This document shows positions 16,414 to 25,675 of a DNA stretch of 64,000 nt, in pieces. The notes under the pieces were generated by a model. The model did not search any database and was not told the origin of the DNA. It saw only the letters and a program-made list of their open reading frames with translations. The DNA is taken from NCBI RefSeq assembly GCF_017875735.1, contig NZ_JAGGMZ010000001.1:186001-250000 (forward strand), written 5' to 3'. This DNA is from Arthrobacter sp. CAN_C5. Lineage in GTDB: Bacteria; Actinomycetota; Actinomycetes; Actinomycetales; Micrococcaceae. Position numbers and translations under genes: made by a program. Position 1 is the stretch's first letter, and each line of letters opens with the position of its first letter.

Positions 16414-17936
16414 TATTTTGCCGAAGTTTCCTCGGTGATCAGCGCACGCTCACGGGGATCGCGGACAGCACCTTCGACATTTACCGCCTCGCCCTGAATG
16501 ACCCGTTCATGCAACATGGGAATAGCGGCGTCGCGGGCCAGGATTTCTGCTTCGGCTGCGATGATGGCGCTTCTGCGTTCTGGTCCGGCTGGAAGTGCTG
16601 CAGCTTCGTCCAGAGCTTTATCTACCGCCTGGTCGCAGAACTGGGAGATATTAAAGGACCCTTCGCAGGCGAAGTCGCTATACATGTAGGCAACAGGGTC
16701 ACCCGAGTCGAGCACAGTGGCCCGAGAAAGAATGAACGCATCGAAGGCACCATCGACGGCGTCGGCTTCGATGTACTGGTACTCGCGGACGTCTTGTTCA
16801 ACGATGAAGCCGGCGGCTTCGAGCTGCTGCTCCAGTTGCACGGCTACTTCAGGCAGTTCCGCACGATCGGTGAAAGTTCCCAAGCTGATGCGAACCCCGT
16901 CCACGGATGCTGCTTCGGGGCGCTGATCGAGGACTGCCTGGTAGTCGTCGTCGCGTTCGTCTGCAGCCCACGGCAGGGCAGGGCCGAGAAGCCCTTCGGC
17001 GACGTCGGCCCTGCCTTCGTAGACTCCGGAGACGATCGTCGCCCGATCAATGGCTTCTCTAGCGGCGGCGCGTACGGCGGGATCCGCGAACGGCCCAGAA
17101 TCGGTGTTCAGGTACAAGGTGTTTGTTCGAGGCATCGGGACTTCATAGACGAGATCCTCATCGATCTGGGCTACCTGGCTGACGGGGATAGCTTCAACCA
17201 CGTCGGCGGTGCCCGTACGAAGCGCCGCGGCCCGTGCGGTGCCGTCAGGAACGAATTGGACGTCGATGCCGGATGCTGCGGCGGATTCACCCCAGTAGTC
17301 CTCGTTCCGGTCCAGGGTGGCACCCGAGGTGCCGTCTACGGCTGTGAGAACGAAGGGGCCGGTTCCAGCGTTGATCGGGTCGACTGCGCCGCCTTCGTAG
17401 GCGCTTGCTGCGAGGATCGACAGTTGGGGGCTCGACAGGCGCTGGGGGAGGAGGGGGTCAGCGACGGCGGTGGTCACGGTGGCCGTTGTTTCGTTGTCGG
17501 CGACCGCTGTCATGTCGACGCCGTCGAGGATGCGTGGCGTTGGCGACGCTGTGGCAGCCGCGGTGAGCGAGCGGGCTACGTCTTCAGCGGTCAGGGGTGT
17601 GCCGTCGTGAAAACTGACTCCTTCCCTGATGGTGAACGTCCACTGCGTGGGAGAGCTTTGCTCCCACGACGTCGCCAATGAGGCCTGTGCTTCTCCGAGA
17701 TCATCAAGGGAAACGAGGGTCTCGGCGGTGGACCACCGTGAAAGTTTGAAAGCATCATCGCTCAACGGGGTGAGCCCAGAGCGCGGCGGCTGCAGCATCG
17801 CTAAAGATACGCGCCCATCCTCGTCATCGGAGGCCGTTGACCCGGAAGGGGCGGAGGAGAAACATCCGGTGAGGGCGAGGCAACTGATCGTTGAGACAGC
17901 AATAAAGGACAACGTGCGGGTACGGCGGGAAATCAT
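16413..17936 (-). CDS. ABC substrate-binding lipoprotein, family 5 (507 aa)
   Basis: Start ATG 17936 overlaps the MFS stop (ATGA) and begins MISRRTRTLSF, followed by a signal peptide and the lipobox LTGC. The mature part has the SBP family 5 pattern: SWEQSSPTQWTFTIREGVSF, HDGTPLTAEDVARS, then NAGTGPFVLT. Family 5 proteins bind oligopeptides, nickel or metal-metallophore complexes. Place in operon: fourth of five overlapping genes. With an MFS carrier in the same operon and metal genes downstream, a metallophore or chelated metal is a reasonable ligand, but nothing in the sequence proves it. Confidence 0.85.
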   Translation of the reverse strand: MISRRTRTLSFIAVSTISCLALTGCFSSAPSGSTASDDEDGRVSLAMLQPPRSGLTPLSDDAFKLSRWSTAETLVSLDDLGEAQASLATSWEQSSPTQWTFTIREGVSFHDGTPLTAEDVARSLTAAATASPTPRILDGVDMTAVADNETTATVTTAVADPLLPQRLSSPQLSILAASAYEGGAVDPINAGTGPFVLTAVDGTSGATLDRNEDYWGESAAASGIDVQFVPDGTARAAALRTGTADVVEAIPVSQVAQIDEDLVYEVPMPRTNTLYLNTDSGPFADPAVRAAAREAIDRATIVSGVYEGRADVAEGLLGPALPWAADERDDDYQAVLDQRPEAASVDGVRISLGTFTDRAELPEVAVQLEQQLEAAGFIVEQDVREYQYIEADAVDGAFDAFILSRATVLDSGDPVAYMYSDFACEGSFNISQFCDQAVDKALDEAAALPAGPERRSAIIAAEAEILARDAAIPMLHERVIQGEAVNVEGAVRDPRERALITEETSAK

Positions 17937-19184
17937 GGACGAGCTTTCTGATAGTGAATTGGTAGGAAGCGGGGAAGGAAAATGGCGGCAGCAATGGTAA
18001 GGAGGATGAGGAACATCCACCCAGCGGAGCTGCCAAGGGTGTCTCGAAAGGTGCCGACGAAGGTGTTGCCGATAAGGACCGCTAGCCCACCGAAGCTGGC
18101 GAGGAGGCCGTAAAAGGCGCTCAGAGGTCGGGGACCGGCGAAGCCATGAACTTGTTGCATTCCGGCGGGCACGATGAGCATGTGTCCGAAACTCAGAAGA
18201 ACGACCATCGCTACCGGGCCAGTAAGCACCGGAATCCCGGGCACTGCGTATATGCCAGTAACCCCGAATACGGCCACCGTGATGAAACCAAGGCCCAGGC
18301 AGATAAAGCCAGTCCGTAGCGCTACACCTGGCCCTACTCTGACGGCCAGGGCCGATGCCGGTAGTTGGAAAACAATGGTCAGCACCGAAGCCAAGACGAA
18401 CAGCAGCGCCAGCGTCCCAGTTCCCGTCCCGTTTTCGTTGAGTTCAAGAGGCAACGCGAAATACAGCTGGTTGTAGGCGAGGAGGTTGACGCTGAAGAAC
18501 AGACAAAAAAATAAGAAACGTCGATCCCGCAGGCACGCCCATGTTTCACGCGGCTCCGCCTTGGCGGCAGGTGTGTCGTCTTGATCAGCGCTGACCGGTA
18601 GTCCTGCCGGTAAAAGCAGCCACAACACAACGCCCACAGCGACAAAAAGACAGGCAGCGGAGACAGCGACGACGGGGAACCCGAAGGGCAAGAGGGCGAT
18701 CCCGACCAAGGGGCCCGTCACGGCGCCGATTTCGCCGAACAACACAAGCCATGCAAAGAGCGACCTGCGTTGCGGTCCCTCACTCTTCTGGGTCCGGTCG
18801 AGTGCGCCCAAGAGCCCTTCGACGGCGGGTGAGAAGAAGGCCCCACCGATACCAGTCAGGACAAGCGCTCAGCAAAAAGGGCCAGAACTCTTCGGATAGA
18901 GCCAGACCAAAATATCCCAGGGCTCGGATCAGACAACCAGTGAGGATGCTGCGGCGCGGACCCCAATAGTCGGCAATTATTCCGCCCAAAAGGAACATGC
19001 CTTGCTGACTGAATGTTCGAGCACCCAGGACGATCCCGACCGCTGCGGCACCGAGCCCGAGGTCGTCGGTCATGACAAGGGCTAGGAACGGTACGACCGC
19101 GTAGAACCCGATATTGAAAATCAGTTGGGTGGGCAGAAGCAATGACACCGAGACCGGGCTTCTCAGGGGCGTGGTATCGATCAT
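17933..19184 (-). pseudogene. MFS transporter of the metal/peptide operon, frameshifted
   Basis: Two overlapping frames make one transporter. The 5' part (start 19184, MIDTTPLRSPVSVSLLLPTQ) runs to FWPFLLSA. The rest (LTGIGGAFFSPAVEGLLGAL onward to 17933) is in another frame. One extra base near 18868 (GCTTGTCCTG) explains the break. The start overlaps the ATPase stop and the end overlaps the lipoprotein start, both by ATGA, so the operon layout is intact. MFS carriers paired with such ABC importers can export the metallophore (as in staphylococcal cnt). This is either real inactivation or a sequencing error. Confidence 0.75.
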
Positions 19185-19974
19185 CGAGAGAGGGCGCCCC
19201 GGCCTACCCGGGCGGCGTTCAGTTCGCGTGTGGCCGGATGCCGCGCGTCGTTAAGAATCTGACCCGTTGGTCCTTCTTCGACGATTCTGCCTTCAGCTAG
19301 CACCGCGGTTCGTGTGCAGACAGAGGCAACAGCATCAAGATCATGGGACACCAGCAGCAGCCCCAACCCCTGATCCTTGATCAGCATGTGTAAAACATTA
19401 AGGACCTGATTACGCAGTGGGAGATCGAGCCCGCTCACCGGTTCATCCGCAATCAAGATCGCAGGACGGACAACCAGGGCGCGGGCGATCGCGACACGCT
19501 GATTTTGTCCACCCGATAATTCGGACGGCCGTCTATTGAAGGTTGCTTCGGGAAGTTCCACCCGACGAAGCGCGTCGCGAATCTGTTCGGAGTGATTCCC
19601 CCCCCAATGCTGAGGCAGACCAGCGGCTCCCGCAGTAGTTGCTCAACCGTCATTCGTGGGTCGAGGCTACTTGCAGGATCCTGAGGAACATACTGCACCT
19701 CTCGACGGAACCATCGCAACGACGTCAATGACCCCTGGCGGATCATTCGATCCCGCAGGACCACCGAACCTGAGTCCGGCGATTCCATAGCCAAAAGGGT
19801 ACGCAACAGGGTCGATTTGCCTGATCCGGAACTACCCACCAATCCCACCCCGTGACCACTGGGGACAGTCAAAGACACCCCATGAAGGATCGTCCGGGAC
19901 ACACCGCGACGGAAGGTTCGGCCGGGCCGGGACAGCGACAGATAAATATTGTGGGCTGAAAGGACTGAAGTCAT
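19181..19974 (-). pseudogene. ABC ATPase (DppF-like), frameshifted in a G8 tract
   Basis: The 5' part (start 19974) has Walker A GSSGSGKST and the Q-loop YVPQDPASSLDPR. The signature LSGGQNQR, Walker B ILIADEPVSGLD and switch His (VSHD) are in a different frame, from about 19600 down to 19181. The break falls in a run of eight G on the coding strand (C8 at 19598-19605). With nine or six G the frame would read continuously through NHSEQIRDALRRVELPEA. Slippage in vivo, decay or a homopolymer sequencing error are all possible. Confidence 0.75.
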
Positions 19975-20765
19975 GCGACAGCAGTGCCTCCACGACGCAC
20001 GGTGCGCTGCGCGGCACCCATGAGATGAGTTACTTCGGGGTGCCTGTCGGCGGCAGCTAAATACTCGAAGGAACCTTCGTCGACTATCGATCCTCCGCTA
20101 ATGACGATCGCTCGTGAGCACAACGATGCTGCCGCAGCAACGTCGTGAGTGATCAGAAGGACGCCAGCACCTTCACCTATCGCCTTGCGTAACGCTGAAA
20201 GAACATGGTGCTGGGATATGACGTCGAGCGCGGTCGTTGGTTCATCTGCGATCAGGAATGAAGAACGGCATGCAAGGGATTGCACAATACACACCCGTTG
20301 TCTTTGCCCGCCGGATAGTTCCATGGGAAAAGAACCAAGCACACGATCTGGATTGGCGAAGCCGACGTCCTCCAGCAGTGAGACAGCAAGCGACCCTGCC
20401 GCCGACCGCGTTGGGGCACCCCCTGACCGCAGGATTACAGGGATGAGTTGACGGTCAATCCTCACCAAGGGGTGAAGAGCAGTGAGCGAGTCTTGACGGA
20501 CCGAGGCAATGCCCGGGCGGTGTTTCGTGGCGAGAGAAATGTCGCGTCCGGAAACGTTGAGTTGACCAGAAGTTTGCGAACCACCAGGTAGTGATCCCGT
20601 CAGAGCGGCTGCCGTTAGTGACTTGCCTGATCCAGAAGCCCCAAGGAGAGCCACCGCTTCGCCAGCCGCGAGAGACAACGAGACCCAGCTACCAGCGACC
20701 GACCGCCTATCCGCACAGATAACCCTTCGAGGGCAAGACTCATCACACTCATCCACCCTTGTCAC
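19971..20765 (-). CDS. ABC ATPase (DppD-like), first gene of the metal/peptide operon (264 aa)
   Basis: A complete nucleotide-binding domain: Walker A LLGASGSGKS, Q-loop ASVRQDSLTALHP, signature LSGGQRQRV, Walker B FLIADEPTTALD and switch His ITHD. It lacks the C-terminal oligopeptide-transporter extension. The likely start is GTG 20765. The stop overlaps the start of the next ATPase (ATGA). A Fur/Zur-like box ends a few bases upstream of the start, so metal-dependent repression of the whole operon is likely. Confidence 0.85.
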   Translation of the reverse strand: MTRVDECDESCPRRVICADRRSVAGSWVSLSLAAGEAVALLGASGSGKSLTAAALTGSLPGGSQTSGQLNVSGRDISLATKHRPGIASVRQDSLTALHPLVRIDRQLIPVILRSGGAPTRSAAGSLAVSLLEDVGFANPDRVLGSFPMELSGGQRQRVCIVQSLACRSSFLIADEPTTALDVISQHHVLSALRKAIGEGAGVLLITHDVAAAASLCSRAIVISGGSIVDEGSFEYLAAADRHPEVTHLMGAAQRTVRRGGTAVA

Positions 20766-20768
20766 TAA

Positions 20769-20783
20769 CGATTATCATTCTCA
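20769..20783 (-). promoter_or_regulatory. Fur/Zur-type box ahead of the ABC/MFS operon
   Basis: On the minus strand TGAGAATGATAATCG, close to the classic TGATAATGATTATCA-like core of Fur-superfamily sites (Fur, Zur). It lies 4 bp upstream of the first gene, where binding would block transcription or early elongation. Which metal regulator uses it cannot be told from sequence. Confidence 0.55.
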
Positions 20784-20939
20784 ATGAACAGTAGCGATAA
20801 CAAGATTGGTTCTCAAATTCATGACACCCGTTAGCGCTGGATGAAAAGGGATCCCATCACAGGTCAGAATCGCGATGGTGCAGATTCTGCAACCTGGGAC
20901 ACGGTAGGGACGAGGCGAATGAAACAGTGTGCCCAGCTA

Positions 20940-21983
20940 CTACTGGGTGACGGCCCACCCGGTGGTGTTCACGAGCTGCAAGCCGACATGCTGACCTATC
21001 CTGATGCCGGGGTCGCCCGGGACCTCGACCGTGAGCGTTTCTGCGGAACTGCGTGATCCGAGGCTGGCGACGTGGACCAACGTGTGGGCGCCTAGCGACT
21101 TGATCCCGGTCACGGTAACCGTTGCTGGTCCGTCCGCCGGTCCGATGATGCGGATGGCTTCCTGTCGGACGGTCAGGAATGCGGGACCGTCCCTGAGTCC
21201 TGGCTGCACGGGGAACCGGCCCAGCGCCGAGTGGTGGACACCGTCGGCCAGGTTGCCCGGTACGGCGTTGAGGCCTCCCAGGATTCTGTTGACCGACAAC
21301 GTCGCAGGTTGATAGTGCAATTGGGCGACGGGCCCGTGTTGCAGGATCCGCCCGCTATCAAGGACCGCGATCGAATCGGCGAGGACTGACGCTTCCCGGC
21401 GGTCATGGGTTACCAGCACAATGGTGGGCGCGAGTTCTGCGCGAATATCGTCCATCAACGAATACATTTCGTCTCTTAGCCTGGAATCAAGGGAACTGAA
21501 CGGTTCATCGAGGAGGAGGATGCGGGGGTTCCTCGCTAGAGCCCGGGCCAGTGCAACGCGCTGTTCCTGCCCGCCGGAAAGCCGCCCTGACGAGCGTTGT
21601 GCGAGGTCTGCCAACTTCACCAGTTTCAGGTACGCCATGGCATGGTCCCGGGCCACTTTGCGGGACTGTCCGGCCATTCTCGCGGAGAACGCAACGTTAT
21701 CGACCACGCTCAGATGAGGGAAAAGCAGCGGCTTCTGGAAAACCAGGGCAACGCCACGCTGCTCAGACGGGATACCATCGAGGTTCTCACCATCAACGAC
21801 CACCTCCCCGGAGGATGGCTCGTCCAAGCCCGCGGCGATCCTTAGGAGGGTGGATTTTCCGCTGCCGGAGGCGCCAAGTAATGCGACGCAGCGGGATGGT
21901 TGAACGGTGAGGGAAATCTGATGCAGTACTTCAGTGTCGCCGTAGGACCGGGAGATGGTGTTGAATTCGAGGCGCGAGCTCAT
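20940..21983 (-). CDS. ABC ATPase, YnjD/PotA-like with TOBE domain (347 aa)
   Basis: The start is ATG 21983, overlapping the permease stop (ATGA); the open frame upstream is shadow. Walker A LLGASGSGKST, Q-loop ALVFQKPLLFPHLS, signature LSGGQEQRV, Walker B ILLLDEPFSSLD and switch VTHD are all present. The last 90 residues form a TOBE-like domain (LTVRQEAIRIIG, GAHTLVHV). It energises the two permeases and binding protein encoded immediately upstream. Compare E. coli YnjD, which is shorter and lacks TOBE. Confidence 0.88.
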   Translation of the reverse strand: MSSRLEFNTISRSYGDTEVLHQISLTVQPSRCVALLGASGSGKSTLLRIAAGLDEPSSGEVVVDGENLDGIPSEQRGVALVFQKPLLFPHLSVVDNVAFSARMAGQSRKVARDHAMAYLKLVKLADLAQRSSGRLSGGQEQRVALARALARNPRILLLDEPFSSLDSRLRDEMYSLMDDIRAELAPTIVLVTHDRREASVLADSIAVLDSGRILQHGPVAQLHYQPATLSVNRILGGLNAVPGNLADGVHHSALGRFPVQPGLRDGPAFLTVRQEAIRIIGPADGPATVTVTGIKSLGAHTLVHVASLGSRSSAETLTVEVPGDPGIRIGQHVGLQLVNTTGWAVTQ

Positions 21984-22807
21984 TGTCGTCTTTTCCTTGC
22001 CGTGGGCAGGGTGAGTCCTGCGAGCAGGATCAGTGGAGGGATGATGATGGCCACCGAGAGTGCTGCGGTGAGTTGTTCGTTTCCCGTCGTCGATGCGGCT
22101 GATCCCAGCAGTAGAGGCAGGGTGCGCAGTTGTCCTCCGCCGATGAGCAAGGTGGTGATGTAGTCGCCCCATCCGACGAGGAAGGCCAGGAAAAAGGCGC
22201 GGGCGGCTGCGCTGGCGAGCAGGGGATAGCGGACATGACGGGCGGCCTGCCCGGGGGAGGCTCCCAGTGAGCGGGCGACCTCCTCGAACTGGTGGTCGTA
22301 GCTTGCCAGGGCGCTGCGGAACATGAACGCCGTGTAGGGCAACGCCGTCACGACCAGGACCAGGATCACCCCTAGTGTCGGTGATACGTAAAGACGCAGA
22401 AGAGCGACGTTCACCCCCATCACCAACGCGAACGGTGGGATAGCTAACGGGACCAACAGAACAAACTCAACGAAGCGGCCTGGTAGGGAAGGTAGGGCGC
22501 GGACGGCGAGTACTCCCACGTAACCCAAGGGGGTTGCGATCACCGCGACTCCCAGCCCGAGTGAAAGCGAGGACACGGCGGCCCTGGCAGTGTCTGCGGT
22601 GGCGAGGTCGGCGAACCCTTGCAACGAGTACGACGACGGCAGGACGGCCGGGGCGCGCCACTGACCGGCGATCGACCACAAAAGTACTGGCACCATTGGC
22701 GCCGCGATCCAGGCCACGAGCAAGCAACCCAGGACCACCCGCAGGGGGAGACCCCCGGGGAGAGTCCGGCGCATCGACGTTGACGCTGGCTGCAGAACGG
22801 GAATCAT
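21980..22807 (-). CDS. ABC transporter permease 2, YnjC-like C-half (275 aa)
   Basis: Six hydrophobic segments and the EAA loop (EVARSLGASPGQAARHVRYP) of spermidine/sulfate/iron-type permeases. Start ATG 22807 overlaps the previous permease stop by ATGA, and its own stop overlaps the ATPase start. In E. coli ynjC both permease halves are fused; here they are separate genes. Confidence 0.87.
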   Translation of the reverse strand: MIPVLQPASTSMRRTLPGGLPLRVVLGCLLVAWIAAPMVPVLLWSIAGQWRAPAVLPSSYSLQGFADLATADTARAAVSSLSLGLGVAVIATPLGYVGVLAVRALPSLPGRFVEFVLLVPLAIPPFALVMGVNVALLRLYVSPTLGVILVLVVTALPYTAFMFRSALASYDHQFEEVARSLGASPGQAARHVRYPLLASAAARAFFLAFLVGWGDYITTLLIGGGQLRTLPLLLGSAASTTGNEQLTAALSVAIIIPPLILLAGLTLPTARKRRQ

Positions 22808-23655
22808 CGCAGGCTCCGATGACGGCGCAGGACCAGAACCGCCGTAATGATGACGACTACGCTCACGGCCACAGATACCAGGGCGGTCACCATTGCCTGC
22901 GGACGGGCAGCGAGATCGACGGAGGTGAACAGCCTCACGGCTCGGACCGGAAGCGGTTCGGGGGAGGTGGGACCGAGCAGCCAGGCGGCTTCATAGGAGC
23001 CGAGGGTGTATACAAAGACGATGGCGGCGGAGACCGCCAGCGATGGCACCGCCAGAGGCAGGACCACCCGAACGATACGCTGGCCCGCGGACGCGCCGAG
23101 GGTTGCTGCCGCGTCGCACAGATCTCCGACGGAGCGTGAAATGCTGCCGAGGACGACCAGGGCGACGAATGCGGACTCTTTCCACGCGTACTCGGCGATG
23201 ACGGCCACGAACCACGGACCGGAAACCAGTGCGGGGAACGCGTCGGGCATCCCGAGGAGTCGTTCCAGGAATCCGCTGTCAGAGAGCAGCAACCCGATGG
23301 CCCCTGCCCCGATCACGTGCGGAATAGGAATCGTTGCGGCACTCAAGGTCTCAACTATCCGACCCATTCGGTGCATGGCGAGCACATAGGCGGCAAGCAT
23401 AAAGCCCACCACCAGGGAAAGCACCGTGGAAACTGCGGCAATGTAAACCGAGGTGACACTCGAACGGATGAGCTCCCCAGTTTCGCTGGTCCAGGCGTCC
23501 GCGCTGAGCTGGGGTGGACCGATAAATGGCATCAGTCCAACACTTTGCAGCCCTGCGGCGGTCAGCGATACCCCAACAACCGCGACGATCGGGACCACTG
23601 CCAGCAGGGCAAGGAGGGCGGCGCGACCGGTGGTCGACGCCCGCCGACCGGTCAT
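22804..23655 (-). CDS. ABC transporter permease 1, YnjC-like N-half (283 aa)
   Basis: I start at ATG 23655 (MTGRRASTTG), because ATGA there overlaps the binding-protein stop exactly as in the rest of this operon; an upstream ATG would give a 31-nt overlap. Six membrane segments and an EAA-like loop (LCDAAATLGASAGQRIVRVV) are visible. It pairs with the permease at 21980-22807. Confidence 0.86.
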   Translation of the reverse strand: MTGRRASTTGRAALLALLAVVPIVAVVGVSLTAAGLQSVGLMPFIGPPQLSADAWTSETGELIRSSVTSVYIAAVSTVLSLVVGFMLAAYVLAMHRMGRIVETLSAATIPIPHVIGAGAIGLLLSDSGFLERLLGMPDAFPALVSGPWFVAVIAEYAWKESAFVALVVLGSISRSVGDLCDAAATLGASAGQRIVRVVLPLAVPSLAVSAAIVFVYTLGSYEAAWLLGPTSPEPLPVRAVRLFTSVDLAARPQAMVTALVSVAVSVVVIITAVLVLRRHRSLR

Positions 23656-24899
23656 GGGGCCGAAGCGACGTCTTGCCGCCACGCCTCATTCAAAGCCGGC
23701 ACCCATTCTGAACCCAATTCGCCGTGGGCATTGCGTGAGAGTTCTTCATAGTCCGGGACGATCGGCGACTCTGGTAGCTGGGCGAAAAGGTTCTGTTGGG
23801 TAGGGGTGAGGAGATCCGTGTCGAGGACGGTGAACTGCCCCCACGTCCCCGGATCTGCCTTCGCGGCTTGCTGCTCAGGGGATAGTGCGATGTTGGCGAC
23901 CACCATGGCCCCCGCAGCATCTGCGGCGTTTACCGGTAACGCGAGGAAGCTCGCATTGCCGACCGTGCCCTCTTCCAAGGTCAGGACCTTGGTTGACGGC
24001 GGTAGTGCACCTGATCCGACCAGATCGGTCAGGGTGGCAGGGCCGTAGGTCATCGCGATGTCCACTTCACCGTCGGCGAAGAGGGTATTCAGAGCCTGTT
24101 CGTCCCGCGGATAGGTGGCACCTTCCCTCCAGAGCGATGGTTCAAGCTCCTCAAGCGTTTGAAGAGCCGCGGGCGCGTACTCGGAAAACGCTTCGTCGGA
24201 GTAGGGGAGCGGCACCTGATCGGCGCCGCCAGCGGTGCTGAGCATGACCTCGCGGAGGAAGACGCTGCCGGTGAAGTCCGGGGGCCCCGGGTAAGTGAAC
24301 CTGCCCGGATTGGCCCGGGCCCACTCAAGGATGCCTTCAAGTGAGGTGGGTGGGTCGGTGATGGCATCCGAATTGTAGAAGAACGTGAACTGGGCTTTAT
24401 GCCAGGGAGCTTCGCAGCCGTCAACCGGGGTGCCGAAGTCGTTGAGCAGCAAGGGATCGTCCTGGTCGGTGTACCGCATGTTTGGGAGCAAGTCAGTCCA
24501 GCCGCATTGCCAGGCCTGCGCCTGTTTGCCGGTACTGAAGGTGGAACCGTTGGCCCAGATCAGGTCCACCGACCCGTCGCTCCGGCCGGCCTGGAGCTCG
24601 CTCAATACCCGGTTCAGGGCATCGGGGGTGTCCGCGATAGGAACTCGGCGAAGCGTGACGCCCTGATCCTGTGCGGCGGGCGCAAGAACGTCATCGACAT
24701 AGGCGTTACCTTTCGCGTCGCCGCCGAACATCCACAGGTCGACAGTCTGCCCAGCTGCCGCGGCGAGAACCTCGTCGAAGGTACCAAAATTCTCGGCGGG
24801 CTCAACGCTTGCACCTGAACAACCTGTCAGCACCAGTGCGAGGGCCGCAGCAGCAGGCAGCAGAAAACGCCGACGTTCCGGGCTGAAAGAGGGGTACAC
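23652..24899 (-). CDS. ABC substrate-binding lipoprotein, YnjB-like (415 aa)
   Basis: The N-terminus has RRRFLLPAAAALALVLTGC, a lipoprotein signal with lipobox LTGC. The mature protein begins the YnjB-type pattern (QTVDLWMFGGDAKGNAYVDD, VDLIWANGSTFSTGKQ, YTDQDDPLLLNDFGTPVDG) that sets this COG4134-like group apart from other family 1 binding proteins. The ligand of YnjB is not established. Start GTG 24899. It heads a four-gene operon and diverges from the TVP38 gene across about 95 bp. Confidence 0.85.
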   Translation of the reverse strand: MYPSFSPERRRFLLPAAAALALVLTGCSGASVEPAENFGTFDEVLAAAAGQTVDLWMFGGDAKGNAYVDDVLAPAAQDQGVTLRRVPIADTPDALNRVLSELQAGRSDGSVDLIWANGSTFSTGKQAQAWQCGWTDLLPNMRYTDQDDPLLLNDFGTPVDGCEAPWHKAQFTFFYNSDAITDPPTSLEGILEWARANPGRFTYPGPPDFTGSVFLREVMLSTAGGADQVPLPYSDEAFSEYAPAALQTLEELEPSLWREGATYPRDEQALNTLFADGEVDIAMTYGPATLTDLVGSGALPPSTKVLTLEEGTVGNASFLALPVNAADAAGAMVVANIALSPEQQAAKADPGTWGQFTVLDTDLLTPTQQNLFAQLPESPIVPDYEELSRNAHGELGSEWVPALNEAWRQDVASAP

Positions 24900-24994
24900 A
24901 GGAGATCCTTCGACGGTCGGGGCTGTAGCTTCAAGTATCCTCGATAGCGGGCCGACGCCCGAACCGGCAGCTGAGCAGCGGATTGCGGAAAACT

Positions 24995-25675
24995 ATGCGG
25001 CGAGAACATGTGCACGGCCACCCCCGGCCTGTAGCACCGATCCGCAGACTCGTGATCTTGTTTGCCGTCATTATGGGGGCAACCATCGTTGTCCTCTTCG
25101 TACCCATCCCGCCCGTGGACGACATGCGCGACCTGGTAGAGCGCGCCGGCTGGTGGGGGCCGGTGGGATTCATGGCCGGGTACGCCGCCCTGACCCTCGC
25201 GCCGCTTCCCAAGAACATCCTCTCCGTCGCGGCCGGCATATTGTTCGGTTTCGGGCCAGGATTGGTGATCGTCTACTGTGCCGCAATGATCGGAGCGTCC
25301 GCCGCATTCTGGCTGGGGCGCGCGCTGGGCAGGGACGCGGTCGAAAAATTCACCGGCACCCGAGTCGCCAAAGTCGATGCACTTCTCAGTAAGCGGGGCT
25401 TCGCGGCGGTCATCGGGGTCCGGCTGATCCCGGTGCTGCCGTTCACCGCGATCAACTACTCTGCGGGACTGACAGCGCTCGGATGGTGGCCCTACTTCCT
25501 CGGAACGATGATCGGCATTTTCCCCGGTACGGTGAGCTTCCTGGCTCTAGGCGCGTTTGGTCTCGAACTGGGTTGGCCAGCCCAACTGGCACTGGCGGTG
25601 CTGGGAGGGCTGACCCTCACCGGAGTCATTCTCGCCGTCCGGGCCCGGCAAAAAGCGAGGAGCACAGATGTTTGA
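24995..25675 (+). CDS. TVP38/TMEM64 (DedA-superfamily) membrane protein, YdjX/YdjZ-like (226 aa)
   Basis: I take ATG 24995; a TTG 12 bases earlier is possible. The SNARE-assoc/VTT domain is clear: AALTLAPLPKNILSVAAGIL, FGFGPGLVIVYCAAMIGA, then RLIPVLPFTAINYSAGLT and GTMIGIFPGTVSFLALG. DedA-superfamily proteins are implicated in lipid scrambling. It overlaps the phosphatidyltransferase gene by 8 bases, so the two are translationally coupled. In E. coli, ydjX and ydjZ neighbour the ynjBCDF genes; the same association is seen here. Confidence 0.87.
   Translation: MRREHVHGHPRPVAPIRRLVILFAVIMGATIVVLFVPIPPVDDMRDLVERAGWWGPVGFMAGYAALTLAPLPKNILSVAAGILFGFGPGLVIVYCAAMIGASAAFWLGRALGRDAVEKFTGTRVAKVDALLSKRGFAAVIGVRLIPVLPFTAINYSAGLTALGWWPYFLGTMIGIFPGTVSFLALGAFGLELGWPAQLALAVLGGLTLTGVILAVRARQKARSTDV

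Noticed and set aside
16260..17681. 473-codon open frame on the plus strand
   Set aside because: It is the antisense shadow of the family 5 binding lipoprotein, which has a signal peptide, lipobox and family motifs; the shadow has none.
23317..23751. Plus-strand open frames across the YnjC-like permeases
   Set aside because: Opposite to well-supported membrane protein genes; no ribosome sites or domains.
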